From: Paenibacillus cymbidii
GTDB taxonomy: Bacteria > Bacillota > Bacilli > Paenibacillales > NBRC-103111
Direction of reading: 5' to 3'
NCBI RefSeq assembly: GCF_004764705.1
Contig: NZ_SHLX01000040.1
Span: forward strand, 1 to 64,000
DNA: 64,000 nucleotides
Shown here: piece after piece, positions 31,973 through 40,824 of the stretch
Layout: each line of letters opens with the position of its first letter
Position numbering within the stretch: position 1 is the first letter of the stretch
Notes under the pieces: generated by a model
Databases searched by the model: none
Told to the model about the DNA's origin: nothing
What the model saw: only the letters and a program-made list of their open reading frames with translations
Translations under genes and position numbers: made by a program

Positions 31973-34293
31973 GCGCTGGCTCTCTCCTTAAGGGGTAACG
32001 TGATGCTGACGCGGACGCCGTTTCCGATGCGCGAATCGATCAGCAAGGTGCCATGCAAATGCGCCACTCTCGATTTCAACTGCTCCAGCCCGAAGCCCCC
32101 GGTCGACAAAGCGGCGGTTTCCTTCGGGTTCGTTTCATAACCGACGCCGTCGTCCTCGTATGCCAGCTCGAGCCGGCGGTCGCGAATAAGCAGCGACAGA
32201 TCAAGCGACGTGGCCTGGGAATGCTTGCGCGCATTATGCAGCAGCTCCTGCACGATGCGGAACAGATGCCGCTTCATCTCGAGATCGCACGCTTCGATGC
32301 CCGGGACGGGACTTGCGTCGAAGCGGATCGTATACGGGTTCCCGTACGATTCCTGGCGCACGAGCTTCTGCAGCGACGGCACCAATCCGGTCTCCTCCAG
32401 CAAATAAGGATGCAGCTCAAAGCAGCTTTGGCGCAAATTCGTATTGATGATATCGACATACTCCATGTGGCTGCGCAGCAGTTCGGCCGACTCGTCGGAC
32501 AACGGTTCGCGATTCGCGAATGCGGCCAGCTTCCGTTTCAAATAAAACAAATCCTGCATCGTCGTATCGTGCAAATCGCTGGCGATGCGAATCCGTTCCC
32601 GCTCCTGCAGCTCGAACATCAGCTTGCGGAACCATTCGAACCCGCTCGCCGACTGTTCGTTCGGCAGCTGCGACGCGAGCTGCTCCAGCCGCGTGGTCAG
32701 CTTGCGGATCAAATGAATGTTCTCCAGACTGACCGCCAAATACGAAATGATCAGCTTGAGCCACTGCGCTTCCTCGGCGGGAAGCCGCTTGTTCGAATGC
32801 AGCCGCGTGGCGATCAGGAAGCACGTATACTCTTCCCTGCGCGTCACTTCGAACAAATGATAGTCGGGGTGTTCCGTTATGCCCGCCATCGCCAGCCGCT
32901 CGATCCGTTCCTCGTCGATGTTGCCGAAGGCGATCGTCTCCGGCACGTCGCGGTACAGGAACACGATCGCCGCTCCTTGCAGCTGCAACGCACGGGCGAT
33001 GTCGACCAGGATCACTTCCTTGAGCTCGCGGAAACTGGACACGGATTCGAGCTTGTGCGCGATATGGTTCATGGCGGCGCGAAGCTCCTCCTGCCGGGGG
33101 AACATCAGCGGGTTCAGCTTGGTCGTCATGAACTCCAGCGCATACAGCACAAGCGTGAACACCGTCCAAACGGAAACGAACACGCCGAACAATGGAAAGC
33201 CGGGCACATATTCGCGCACGAACAGCCACATGATCGCGGTCGCCAGCGAGCTCGGCAGAATGGCCAGCAGCGCCGTAAACGCCAATCGCCGCAACACGCC
33301 GGGCGCATCGAACAACTGCTTGGTTACGATCAAATAAGCGAACGTCATCGGGAACAGCATCGACAAGTAGCCGGTCGCATGAGTGTCGAGAATCGGCCCT
33401 GCCCCAAGCAGCAGCGGCAAAAACGACAGCAGCGCAAACGGCGCAATCGAAACGAGCAGCGAGATGCCGATAATTGCCAGGAGCGGCGCATGATAGGTTT
33501 CCCGCTTGCGGTATTTGACATGTACGTAAACCAGCATCGCAAACAAATGGACGAGGCCGAGCAGAAACAGCGAAACGGTAATCAGCGTTGCACTTGGGTA
33601 AAACCGGCTCCCTGCCTCCCGGAAAAACAACGAGCCGCTTGTCACAATCGCCGCCGCGTCGATTGCATACATGGCGTACAGCCAGCGGCGCGTAACGGCC
33701 ACATCGCTGCGATCCTGCAGAAAGGCGAGGACGAAATGGCACATGACCGTCGGCAGCAAGTTGACGCCGTTCAGAATCAGGAATTTGCCGAGCGTATCGC
33801 CGCGAGCCGAAGCGACCAGACACAAGAAAATAACGCCCATCAGCAGAAACAGGCCAACTAGCAGCCGGGCCGACGGCATGCCGCGCACGCTGCGATAAAA
33901 CATCGCCCCGCAGGCGAAACAGATCAGCTCGCCGGCAAACGCAAGCAAATCGTAATTGCTCGCCCGGGGCATCTCCTCCAGCGACACGACACGATTCATG
34001 CCCTCCCTGGCCACAACCAGCTCGTTTGTTTGCGCGACGCTGCCCCATTTTTGCAGCAGCGCGTTGCTTTCGGCCGGCTGTCCGTCGATTTGTACGACGG
34101 CGTCGCCGGGCGCCAGCCCGAAGTGCGGGCCGATGCTCGTCCGGTCGAAATCGGAAATGACCCATTCGCCATTGCCTTCGCTCCATTCGACGTCGATGCC
34201 GACGATCGGGTAGTGGACGACCAACAGCACAAATTTGATCTGGATCAGCAACAGGAGAACAAGGAACAAGCCGTACCGTGCTTTTCTTATCAT
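31969..34293 (-). CDS. ComP-like membrane sensor histidine kinase with PDZ-like domain
   Basis: 774 residues. A first membrane helix (about 7-27) is followed by an external PDZ-like segment (about 50-115, FGLAPGDAVVQIDGQPAES), then seven or eight further helices (about 115-385), a GAF-like region (about 400-520), the HisKA_3 phospho-acceptor helix (ERIRIASDLHDTTMQDL) and a C-terminal HATPase (HNARKHSQAT, EDDGVGYE, GGFGLEQLKSRV). The first helix, PDZ-like loop and multi-helix sensor are the layout of ComP, which detects the ComX pheromone. Here the adjacent genes are a response regulator and helD, and no pheromone gene is seen. The sensed ligand is unknown. Confidence 0.87.
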   Translation of the reverse strand: MIRKARYGLFLVLLLLIQIKFVLLVVHYPIVGIDVEWSEGNGEWVISDFDRTSIGPHFGLAPGDAVVQIDGQPAESNALLQKWGSVAQTNELVVAREGMNRVVSLEEMPRASNYDLLAFAGELICFACGAMFYRSVRGMPSARLLVGLFLLMGVIFLCLVASARGDTLGKFLILNGVNLLPTVMCHFVLAFLQDRSDVAVTRRWLYAMYAIDAAAIVTSGSLFFREAGSRFYPSATLITVSLFLLGLVHLFAMLVYVHVKYRKRETYHAPLLAIIGISLLVSIAPFALLSFLPLLLGAGPILDTHATGYLSMLFPMTFAYLIVTKQLFDAPGVLRRLAFTALLAILPSSLATAIMWLFVREYVPGFPLFGVFVSVWTVFTLVLYALEFMTTKLNPLMFPRQEELRAAMNHIAHKLESVSSFRELKEVILVDIARALQLQGAAIVFLYRDVPETIAFGNIDEERIERLAMAGITEHPDYHLFEVTRREEYTCFLIATRLHSNKRLPAEEAQWLKLIISYLAVSLENIHLIRKLTTRLEQLASQLPNEQSASGFEWFRKLMFELQERERIRIASDLHDTTMQDLFYLKRKLAAFANREPLSDESAELLRSHMEYVDIINTNLRQSCFELHPYLLEETGLVPSLQKLVRQESYGNPYTIRFDASPVPGIEACDLEMKRHLFRIVQELLHNARKHSQATSLDLSLLIRDRRLELAYEDDGVGYETNPKETAALSTGGFGLEQLKSRVAHLHGTLLIDSRIGNGVRVSITLPLKERASA

Positions 34294-34525
34294 GGGGATC
34301 GTCTTCCGTTTCGCATAAGGTTCCCCGCAAGCGCTGCGAGCTTTGTCGGCGGGAGCGTGCGAATTGCATCGGGATGCATCAAATTTGCGTCGAAACTATG
34401 CCCAATTCCGTATAAGATGAACATAAGATCTTTCGTCTTTTCCTGACATCGTGCAGAACGTGCAGACCTGAGCGGAACAGCCGCCAAACGACCCGGTTCA
34501 ACCGAAGTGGAGGAGTGAAGCAACT

Positions 34526-34660
34526 ATGCGGAAACTGTCGGATCGCTATTTAATCGAATGCTACCTGCAAGCGGTGGATATGAAGCTCGACGAAGCGTTT
34601 ATCCGCCTGCTATATTCAGAAATTACAAGGCGCAAGCTGCCCATTCACCCGAACCGGTAA
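34526..34660 (+). CDS. sda: Sda, sporulation histidine kinase inhibitor (44 aa)
   Basis: A 44-codon gene, ATG at 34526, TAA at 34658-34660, preceded by GGAGGAG at 34508-34514. The start MRKLSDRYLIECYLQAVDMK closely follows Bacillus subtilis Sda ([20 protein letters not shown] from memory), including the antiparallel helical hairpin and the C-terminal EITRRKL. Sda binds the dimerisation domain of the sporulation kinase KinA and blocks the phosphorelay when DNA replication is disturbed. The gene is divergent from the ComP-like kinase across 232 bp. No DnaA box was seen by eye in that spacer. A strong terminator follows. Confidence 0.9.
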   Translation: MRKLSDRYLIECYLQAVDMKLDEAFIRLLYSEITRRKLPIHPNR

Positions 34661-34698
34661 GCTGGCGCGAACGAACGGACTTGCCAGCGTCTGGAGGG

Positions 34699-34745
34699 AA
34701 AAGGCTTAGCCGACGGTATCGCATCGTCGCGCTAAGCCTTTATTG
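34699..34745 (+). terminator. Terminator of sda
   Basis: AAGGCTTAGC-CGACG (34701-34715) and CGTCG-C-GCTAAGCCTT (34725-34740) form a long stem followed by TATTGCATTT; an A-run on the other side could serve leftward transcripts too. Confidence 0.8.
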
Positions 34746-34750
34746 CATTT

Positions 34751-34905
34751 AAAAGACTATTGATCACGAAGCAATTCCGGAAGCGTATTCGGCATCGAAT
34801 CTTGCGTTCACCCTCGAAGTCCGTTGCTCATTTAGGTTCATCCTAAACTCCGCTACTCCTTCTTCGGGTTCTCGCAACCTTTTCGGTGCTGAAAAGCCGT
34901 CTTTA
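34751..34905. mobile_element. MITE-like element, copy B, internally deleted
   Basis: About 155 bp, aligned to copy A (7560-7767) over both flanks. It shares TGATCACGAAG, CTTGCGTTCACCCTCGAAGT, CCGTTGCTCATTT and, on the right, CTCCGCTACTCCTTCTTC and GTGCTGAAAAGCC. The central palindrome is missing and both terminal repeats are decayed. The right end meets the stop codon of glgA. Confidence 0.7.
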
Positions 34906-36336
34906 TTCCGCGTCCAGCGTCTTGCGATACACGGCAACATATTGTTTGGCGGCGCGGTTCCAGCTGAAATCGGCGCCGCGCAGGTTGGCCATCAGCCGCG
35001 GCCACGTCGCTCCGTCGCCGTACATCGCTACGGCCCGGCGAATCGTGTACAGCATGTCGCCCGCATCGTAATGCGTAAAGCTGAAGCCTCGCCCTTCGCC
35101 GGTATATTCGTTGAACGGCTCGACCGTATCTTTCAGTCCGCCGGTTTCGCGCACGATCGGAATCGAACGATAGCGCAGCGCAATCAATTGCCCGAGACCG
35201 CAAGGCTCGAACAGCGACGGCATCAGGAACAGATCGGAAGCCGCGTAGATGTGGCGCGCCAGCGCGTCGTCGAACGTCAGCTGCGCCGATACCCGCTGCG
35301 GATATCGCCAGGCGGCGTCGCGAAACAACTGCTCGTAGCGCGCTTCGCCCGTGCCGAGCACAACCAACTGAACGTCGAGGCGCATGATGTCGGGGAACAC
35401 GGCTTCGATCAGATCGAAGCCTTTCTGCTGGACGAGCCGCGACACGACGCCGATCAGTGCCGGCTCCTCACGTTCGGCCAAACCGAGTCGGCGCTGCAGC
35501 CCCGCCTTGTTCAGCCGCTTCTTGGCGAGCGAATCGCGATAGTGGCTCGGAATGTGCGGATCGGTCATCGGATCGAACGTTTCCGTATCGATGCCGTTGA
35601 CGATGCCCGTCAGCCGGTCGCCGCGCCACCGCAGCACGCCGTCCAACTGCTCGCCGTACTCCGGCGTCTGGATTTCCCGCGCATACGTTTCGCTGACCGT
35701 CGTCAGCCAGTCGGCGTACATAAGTCCCGCCTTCAGGCAGCTTCCCCCGTCGTAGAAGCCGATGCCGTCGTACGTGAACGGCTCATCCCCGATCGACAGC
35801 AAATCCTTCAGCACCTCGCGCGGGAAATGGCCGGCATATTTCAAATTGTGAATCGTAAATACCGTCTTCAGCGGCGCGTAAAATTCCGTTCCGGCCAGCT
35901 GCTTCTTCAGCATAAACGGAATAAGGCCGGTTTGCCAGTCGTGGCAATGAATGATGTCCGGCGCAAACCCGAGATGCGGCAGCGCCGCCAGCACGGCGAA
36001 GCTGAAAAACACGAAGCGCTCCGCCTCGTCGCCGTAGCCGTACAACCCCCGACGTTTGAAATAGTATTCATTGTCGATGAAATAGAAGACAACGCCATCG
36101 ACGGCGAGCCGCTGGATGCCGCAATATTGCTCGCGCCATCCCATTCGCACCGACAGCGTGGCGATCGTTTCCATCGCCGCCTTGTACCGTTCCGGGATAT
36201 CTTCGTATTTCGGCAGGATCACCCGTACGTCGACGCCGCTTGCCTGCAGCGCCTGCGGCAGCGAGCCGATCACATCGGCGAGTCCCCCCGACTTGACGAG
36301 CGGCACCGCCTCCGATGCGGCGAACAGCACGTTCAT
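34903..36336 (-). CDS. glgA: Glycogen synthase (ADP-glucose)
   Basis: A 477-residue GT5 enzyme that elongates alpha-1,4-glucan from ADP-glucose. The N-terminal KSGGLADVIGSLP carries the ADP-glucose-binding KxGGL; HDWQTGLIPF and the C-terminal FEPCGLGQLIALRYRS with its conserved Glu complete the active site. It is the last gene of glgB-glgC-glgD-glgA, 33 bp after glgD. The stop codon touches a degenerate MITE-like element, which may have replaced the original downstream DNA. Confidence 0.95.
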   Translation of the reverse strand: MNVLFAASEAVPLVKSGGLADVIGSLPQALQASGVDVRVILPKYEDIPERYKAAMETIATLSVRMGWREQYCGIQRLAVDGVVFYFIDNEYYFKRRGLYGYGDEAERFVFFSFAVLAALPHLGFAPDIIHCHDWQTGLIPFMLKKQLAGTEFYAPLKTVFTIHNLKYAGHFPREVLKDLLSIGDEPFTYDGIGFYDGGSCLKAGLMYADWLTTVSETYAREIQTPEYGEQLDGVLRWRGDRLTGIVNGIDTETFDPMTDPHIPSHYRDSLAKKRLNKAGLQRRLGLAEREEPALIGVVSRLVQQKGFDLIEAVFPDIMRLDVQLVVLGTGEARYEQLFRDAAWRYPQRVSAQLTFDDALARHIYAASDLFLMPSLFEPCGLGQLIALRYRSIPIVRETGGLKDTVEPFNEYTGEGRGFSFTHYDAGDMLYTIRRAVAMYGDGATWPRLMANLRGADFSWNRAAKQYVAVYRKTLDAE

Positions 36337-36369
36337 GGTGGCGCCTCCTTTGTTTGCGGCCTACTTTGC

Positions 36370-37479
36370 TCAGATCACTTTCCGCTTCGCGGCAATGAAC
36401 GGCGCCGACAAGTCGCCGCGCAGCTCACGGCCTTTCTCCACTACGACTTCCTTGTCGAGAATGGCGCTCACGATGCTGGTGCCGGCATGAATTTCACCGT
36501 TCTGCATGACGATGCAGTTTTTCAGCGTCGCCCCTTTGTGCACCTTGACGCCGCGAAACAGGATGCTGTTCTCGACTTTGCCGTCGATCACGCAGCCGTT
36601 GGCGATCAGCGAGTTGCCAACCTGGGCGTGTTTCAAGTATTTGGTCGGCGGTTCGTCCTTGATTTTCGTATAGATCAGGCCGGGTTTGAAAAACAGTTCG
36701 CTCCACACGTCCGGATTCAGCAAATTCATGCTGTGTTCGTAGTAACTGGCGATCGTATTGACGACGCCGAGGTAGCCCTGGTGCTCGTAACCGAAAATCG
36801 CCAGCCGGTCGGTATTCTGCATGATCGCGTTGCGCACGAAATGGTCGTAGCCTTCGGCCAGCGTCGTGGTCACCAGGTCGAGCAGCAGCTCTTTGCGCAG
36901 CACGAACATTTCCATCGACACATTGCCGCTTTCGAGTTTGCCGCCGTGGTCCTGCATCGCCTCGATCCGGCCGTCTTCGCGAACGCCGAGCTTGCGTGTC
37001 TTGGCGTGCGACTGACCGCTGCCGCCTTTGTATACGACGGTAATGTCGGCGTTCCGCTCGATGTGCGAACGGACAACGGGACGCAGATCGATGTTGCATA
37101 CCATGTGGCTGCGCGAGATGACGACAAATTCTTCCTTGCTGCGATGAAAATAGTCCCGGTGCCGGTAGAAGTGGTACAGATCGCCCTTCAGCATCTCCTG
37201 CAGTTCGTCGACGGCGGGAGGAAGCAGGAACAGGCCGCTGCGCTTGCGGTCGAGGTCCCAATCTTTGCCGGAGCCGAGATGGTCCATCAGCGAGCGGTAT
37301 TTCGTATGCGTGAATACGGCGACGTTGCCAATGCCCGAATTGACCATGCTCGACATTACAAAATCGATCAGCCGGTATCTGCCGCCGAACGGCACCGAAG
37401 CGGCGCAGCGGCCGTAGGTCAGCTCTTCGAGGCTTTCCAGTTCGTTGACCAGATTGATGACGCCCATTACGTTTTTCAT
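36370..37479 (-). CDS. glgD: Glucose-1-phosphate adenylyltransferase-like subunit GlgD
   Basis: A 369-residue nucleotidyltransferase with a C-terminal left-handed beta-helix (about 285-369, hexapeptide repeats such as NSILFRGVKVHKGATLKNC). The N-terminal loop that in GlgC reads AGGEGRRLG is replaced by LVNELESLEELT, the mark of GlgD. GlgD is thought to form mixed tetramers with GlgC and tune its activity rather than catalyse on its own. It lies between glgC and glgA, 40 bp after glgC. Confidence 0.93.
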   Translation of the reverse strand: MKNVMGVINLVNELESLEELTYGRCAASVPFGGRYRLIDFVMSSMVNSGIGNVAVFTHTKYRSLMDHLGSGKDWDLDRKRSGLFLLPPAVDELQEMLKGDLYHFYRHRDYFHRSKEEFVVISRSHMVCNIDLRPVVRSHIERNADITVVYKGGSGQSHAKTRKLGVREDGRIEAMQDHGGKLESGNVSMEMFVLRKELLLDLVTTTLAEGYDHFVRNAIMQNTDRLAIFGYEHQGYLGVVNTIASYYEHSMNLLNPDVWSELFFKPGLIYTKIKDEPPTKYLKHAQVGNSLIANGCVIDGKVENSILFRGVKVHKGATLKNCIVMQNGEIHAGTSIVSAILDKEVVVEKGRELRGDLSAPFIAAKRKVI

Positions 37480-37519
37480 CCAGCATTCATCCTTTCGCTA
37501 ATGGCATGCGGGGCGGCCG

Positions 37520-38656
37520 TCATCGTCCGATCGTTTCATGACTGCCCACAAGCGTAATGTCGTCCGAATCGTCGCTGCCAACGAGACAGCCGTCCGAGAC
37601 CGTCGTGCCTTCGCCGATAATCGCCTTGCGGATCACGGCGTTTTTGCCGATTTTCACGCCGGGCATAATGACCGAATCTTTGACGATGCTGCCTTCGCCG
37701 ACATGAACGCCGTAGAACAGCACGGAGTGCTCGACTTTGCCGAACACCATGCAGCCTTCGTTGATGAGCGAGTTTTTCACTTTCGCGCCGGGGGCAATGT
37801 ACTGCGCCGGCTGATTCGGATTAAGCGAATAAATGCGCCACGAGCGGTCGTTCAGGTCCAGCATCGGCTTCTGTTCGAGCAGGTCCATGCTCGCTTCCCA
37901 CAAGCTTTCGATCGTGCCGACGTCCTTCCAGTAGCCGTCGAACGGATAAGCGAACATGTTCGCCTTGTCCGCCAGCATCGCCGGAATGACGTCCTTGCCG
38001 AAGTCGTTGCTCGATTCGCTGTTGTTCTCGTCGCGGATCAAGTAATTTCGCAGCGCTTTCCAGGAAAAAATGTACACGCCCATCGAAGCGAGGTTGTTTT
38101 CCGGCTGCTTCGGCTTCTCGGCGAATTTCGTCACGCGCATGTCGCCGTCCGTGCTCATGATGCCGAACCGGCTCGCTTCCTCCCACTTCACTTCGATCAC
38201 GGCGATCGTCGCGTCCGCCTGCTTCTCCTTGTGATAGGTCAACATCGCGTCATAATTCATTTTATAAATATGATCCCCGGAAATGATAAGCACGTACTCC
38301 GGATCGTATTGCTCGATGAAACCGATGTTCTGGTAAATGGCGTTGGCGGTTCCCTTGTACCAGCTGCCGCCCTTCTTCTTGACGTGCGGCGGGAGAACGG
38401 CGACGCCCCCTTCCTTGCGATCGAGATCCCACGGCGTACCGATGCCAAGGTAGGCGTTGAGCACGAGCGGCTGGTACTGGGTCAGCACCCCGACGGTGTC
38501 GATGCCGGAATTCGTGCAATTGCTGAGCGTAAAATCGATGATGCGGTATTTGCCTCCGAAGTGGACGGCCGGCTTGGCCAAATTGTTCGTCAACGCGCCG
38601 AGACGCCTTCCTTCGCCGCCTGCCAAAAGCATGGCGACACATTCTTTTCGCTGCAT
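37520..38656 (-). CDS. glgC: Glucose-1-phosphate adenylyltransferase
   Basis: A 378-residue catalytic subunit making ADP-glucose, the committed step of glycogen synthesis. The nucleotide loop LLAGGEGRRLGALT (about 10-23), the substrate motif GGKYRIIDF, GTANAIYQN, SGDHIYKM and FAEKPKQP are all intact. The C-terminal beta-helix extends from about 275. It follows glgB by 61 bp and precedes glgD. Confidence 0.96.
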   Translation of the reverse strand: MQRKECVAMLLAGGEGRRLGALTNNLAKPAVHFGGKYRIIDFTLSNCTNSGIDTVGVLTQYQPLVLNAYLGIGTPWDLDRKEGGVAVLPPHVKKKGGSWYKGTANAIYQNIGFIEQYDPEYVLIISGDHIYKMNYDAMLTYHKEKQADATIAVIEVKWEEASRFGIMSTDGDMRVTKFAEKPKQPENNLASMGVYIFSWKALRNYLIRDENNSESSNDFGKDVIPAMLADKANMFAYPFDGYWKDVGTIESLWEASMDLLEQKPMLDLNDRSWRIYSLNPNQPAQYIAPGAKVKNSLINEGCMVFGKVEHSVLFYGVHVGEGSIVKDSVIMPGVKIGKNAVIRKAIIGEGTTVSDGCLVGSDDSDDITLVGSHETIGR

Positions 38657-38717
38657 CTTTGCTCGCTCCTCTCCTGTATTGGCTCCCGCCTCGCGAGCCT
38701 TCCCGCTTGCCCGCAGG

Positions 38718-40616
38718 TTACTCGCGCTTCAGCATGGCGATGCCCAGCGGGGGAACGCTCATGGCGATACTGTGCGGCCGGCCGTGCCAAGCGACGGCTT
38801 CCGCTTCTAGCGGCAGCGGGTTCGTCACGCCCGAACCGCCGAAACGCTCCGCGTCGCTGTTCAGCAGCTCGCGATACGTCCCTTTGGCCGGCACGCCGAT
38901 GCGGTAATCGTGATACGCGTCGGGGGAAAAGTTGCACAGCACCACAAGCTCCTCCTTGCGTCCGAAACGCACGAACGACACGATGCTTTGCGCCGCATTA
39001 TCCGCGTCGATCCAGGCGAACCCGGCAGGATCGTGGTCCATCTCCCACAAGCTGCGCTCCCGCCGGTACAGCTGCTGAAGCGCACAGACATACTGCCGCA
39101 TGCGGGCATGCATATCGAACTCGAGCAGCCCCCAATCGAGCTGCTCCAGGTCTTTCCATTCGTCGAATTGGCCGAACTCGCCGCCCATGAACAGCAGCTT
39201 CTTCCCCGGGTGCCCGATCATATAGCCGAGCAGCAGCCGCAGGCCGGCAAATTGGCGCCAGTAGTCGCCCGGCATCTTGCCAAGCAGCGACCTTTTGCCG
39301 TGCACCACTTCGTCGTGCGAAAGCGGCAGCACGAAATTTTCCGAGAAGGCGTACAGGAGCGAAAAGGTAATGAGGCGGTGATTGTGCTGCAGCCGGCGCT
39401 CCTCCGGATCCAGCTTGACATACTTCAGCATGTCGTTCATCCAGCCCATATTCCATTTGTAATTGAAACCGAGACCGCCGCCTTGCACCGGAGCGGTAAC
39501 AAGCGGATAATCGGACGAATCTTCGGCAATCATGAGCGCCTGCGGGTAAGCGGCGAATACGGCGCTATTGAGTTTCTTCAGGAATGCGACGGCATCGCGG
39601 TTGATCGTGCCGCCGTCCTCGTTGTACGTCCACATGTCGACAGGCTTGTCCATGTTGCGGCTCAACATGCTGGCGACCGCGTCGACGCGCAAACCGTCGA
39701 TATGGTAAAGGTCCATCCAGAACATGGCGTTCGAGATGAGGAAACTTTGCACTTCCGGACGGGCGTAATCGAAGCTGAGCGTTCCCCACTGCGGCTTCTC
39801 CGCCCTGCGCGGATCGGCGTATTCGTAAACCGGTTCGCCGTCGAACAGCCGCAAGCCGTGCGCATCTTTGCAGAAGTGGCACGGCACCCAGTCCATAATG
39901 ACGCCGATGCCGCGCCGGTGGCAACGCTCGACGAAACGCATGAACGCCTGCGGCGTGCCGAAGCGGCTCGTGACGGCGTAATAGCCGGTCACCTGGTAGC
40001 CCCACGAGCGGTCGAACGGGTGCTCCGCCAGCGGCAGCAGCTCCAGATGCGTATACCCGAGCTCGACCGCGTAGTCGATCAGCGTATCGGACAATTCGTC
40101 ATACGTATAAAACTGCTCCTTGCCATGCACCCGCCAGGAGCCGAGGTGCGCTTCGTAAATCAACAGCGGCCGATTGAAGCTGCTGGCGTGTTGCTGCCGC
40201 TCCATCCATTCGTCATCCTGCCAAGCGTAGCCGTCGAGCCGCATGACAATAGAGGCGGTGTTCGGCCGCTTCTCGGCAAAAAACGCGTACGGATCGGACT
40301 TCTGAAACGGGGCGCCCGTCTTCGGCTCGATGTAATATTTATACAGCGTCCACTCGCCGAGGCCGGGGATAAACAAGGACCACAAACCGGAGTCGTTGCA
40401 CCGCTGCATGCGATGGCTGTCGCCGCGCCAACCGTTGAACGCGCCGACGACGCTGACGCCCGCGGCGTTAGGCGCCCAAACGGTGAAACGAACGCCCGCG
40501 GTTCCGCCTTCGGTGCGGATATGCGCACCGAACATGCGATAGCTGCGAAACAGGCTGCCTTCGTGAAACAGGTGCATATCGTGTGCGGAAGGAATCGTTT
40601 CGCAGTCCATTGGCAT
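38718..40616 (-). CDS. glgB: 1,4-alpha-glucan branching enzyme
   Basis: A 632-residue GH13 enzyme that introduces alpha-1,6 branches into glycogen. An N-terminal CBM48 domain (about 40-125, VRFTVWAPNAAGVSVVGAFN) precedes the barrel with DWVPCHF, the nucleophile Asp in GLRVDAVASM, the acid Glu in IAEDSSD and LSHDEVVHGK. It is the first gene of the glycogen operon. ATG codons at 40616 and 40610 both lie behind GGAAAGG; the first is reported. A GH15-like glucanase gene is divergent across 208 bp. Confidence 0.95.
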   Translation of the reverse strand: MPMDCETIPSAHDMHLFHEGSLFRSYRMFGAHIRTEGGTAGVRFTVWAPNAAGVSVVGAFNGWRGDSHRMQRCNDSGLWSLFIPGLGEWTLYKYYIEPKTGAPFQKSDPYAFFAEKRPNTASIVMRLDGYAWQDDEWMERQQHASSFNRPLLIYEAHLGSWRVHGKEQFYTYDELSDTLIDYAVELGYTHLELLPLAEHPFDRSWGYQVTGYYAVTSRFGTPQAFMRFVERCHRRGIGVIMDWVPCHFCKDAHGLRLFDGEPVYEYADPRRAEKPQWGTLSFDYARPEVQSFLISNAMFWMDLYHIDGLRVDAVASMLSRNMDKPVDMWTYNEDGGTINRDAVAFLKKLNSAVFAAYPQALMIAEDSSDYPLVTAPVQGGGLGFNYKWNMGWMNDMLKYVKLDPEERRLQHNHRLITFSLLYAFSENFVLPLSHDEVVHGKRSLLGKMPGDYWRQFAGLRLLLGYMIGHPGKKLLFMGGEFGQFDEWKDLEQLDWGLLEFDMHARMRQYVCALQQLYRRERSLWEMDHDPAGFAWIDADNAAQSIVSFVRFGRKEELVVLCNFSPDAYHDYRIGVPAKGTYRELLNSDAERFGGSGVTNPLPLEAEAVAWHGRPHSIAMSVPPLGIAMLKRE

Positions 40617-40719
40617 GTTCCTTTCCTGTTTGCGCTATGTCAGGTTTAGCAACATTTTACCATAAATTGACCCCGGGTTCATGGGGGAATTTTTTTCCGC
40701 TCGCGCATGCGATTGGGCG

Positions 40720-40748
40720 TTGACGCTTCTCGCATCATTTCATATCAT
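40720..40748 (+). promoter_or_regulatory. Sigma-A-type promoter of the GH15-like gene
   Basis: TTGACG (40720-40725), 17-bp spacer, TATCAT (40743-40748), 77 bp before the start codon. Confidence 0.65.
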
Positions 40749-40824
40749 AAGTTACGATAAACGAAGACAGGCGAGGCCAACATCGTTCGGTCCGACCCGG
40801 CTTCGGAAGGGGTTGCCATTCGTT

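Noticed and set aside
34853..35203. A frame reading into the MITE-like copy B next to glgA
   Set aside because: It overlaps glgA out of frame; it is useful only as evidence for the peptide coded by the element.
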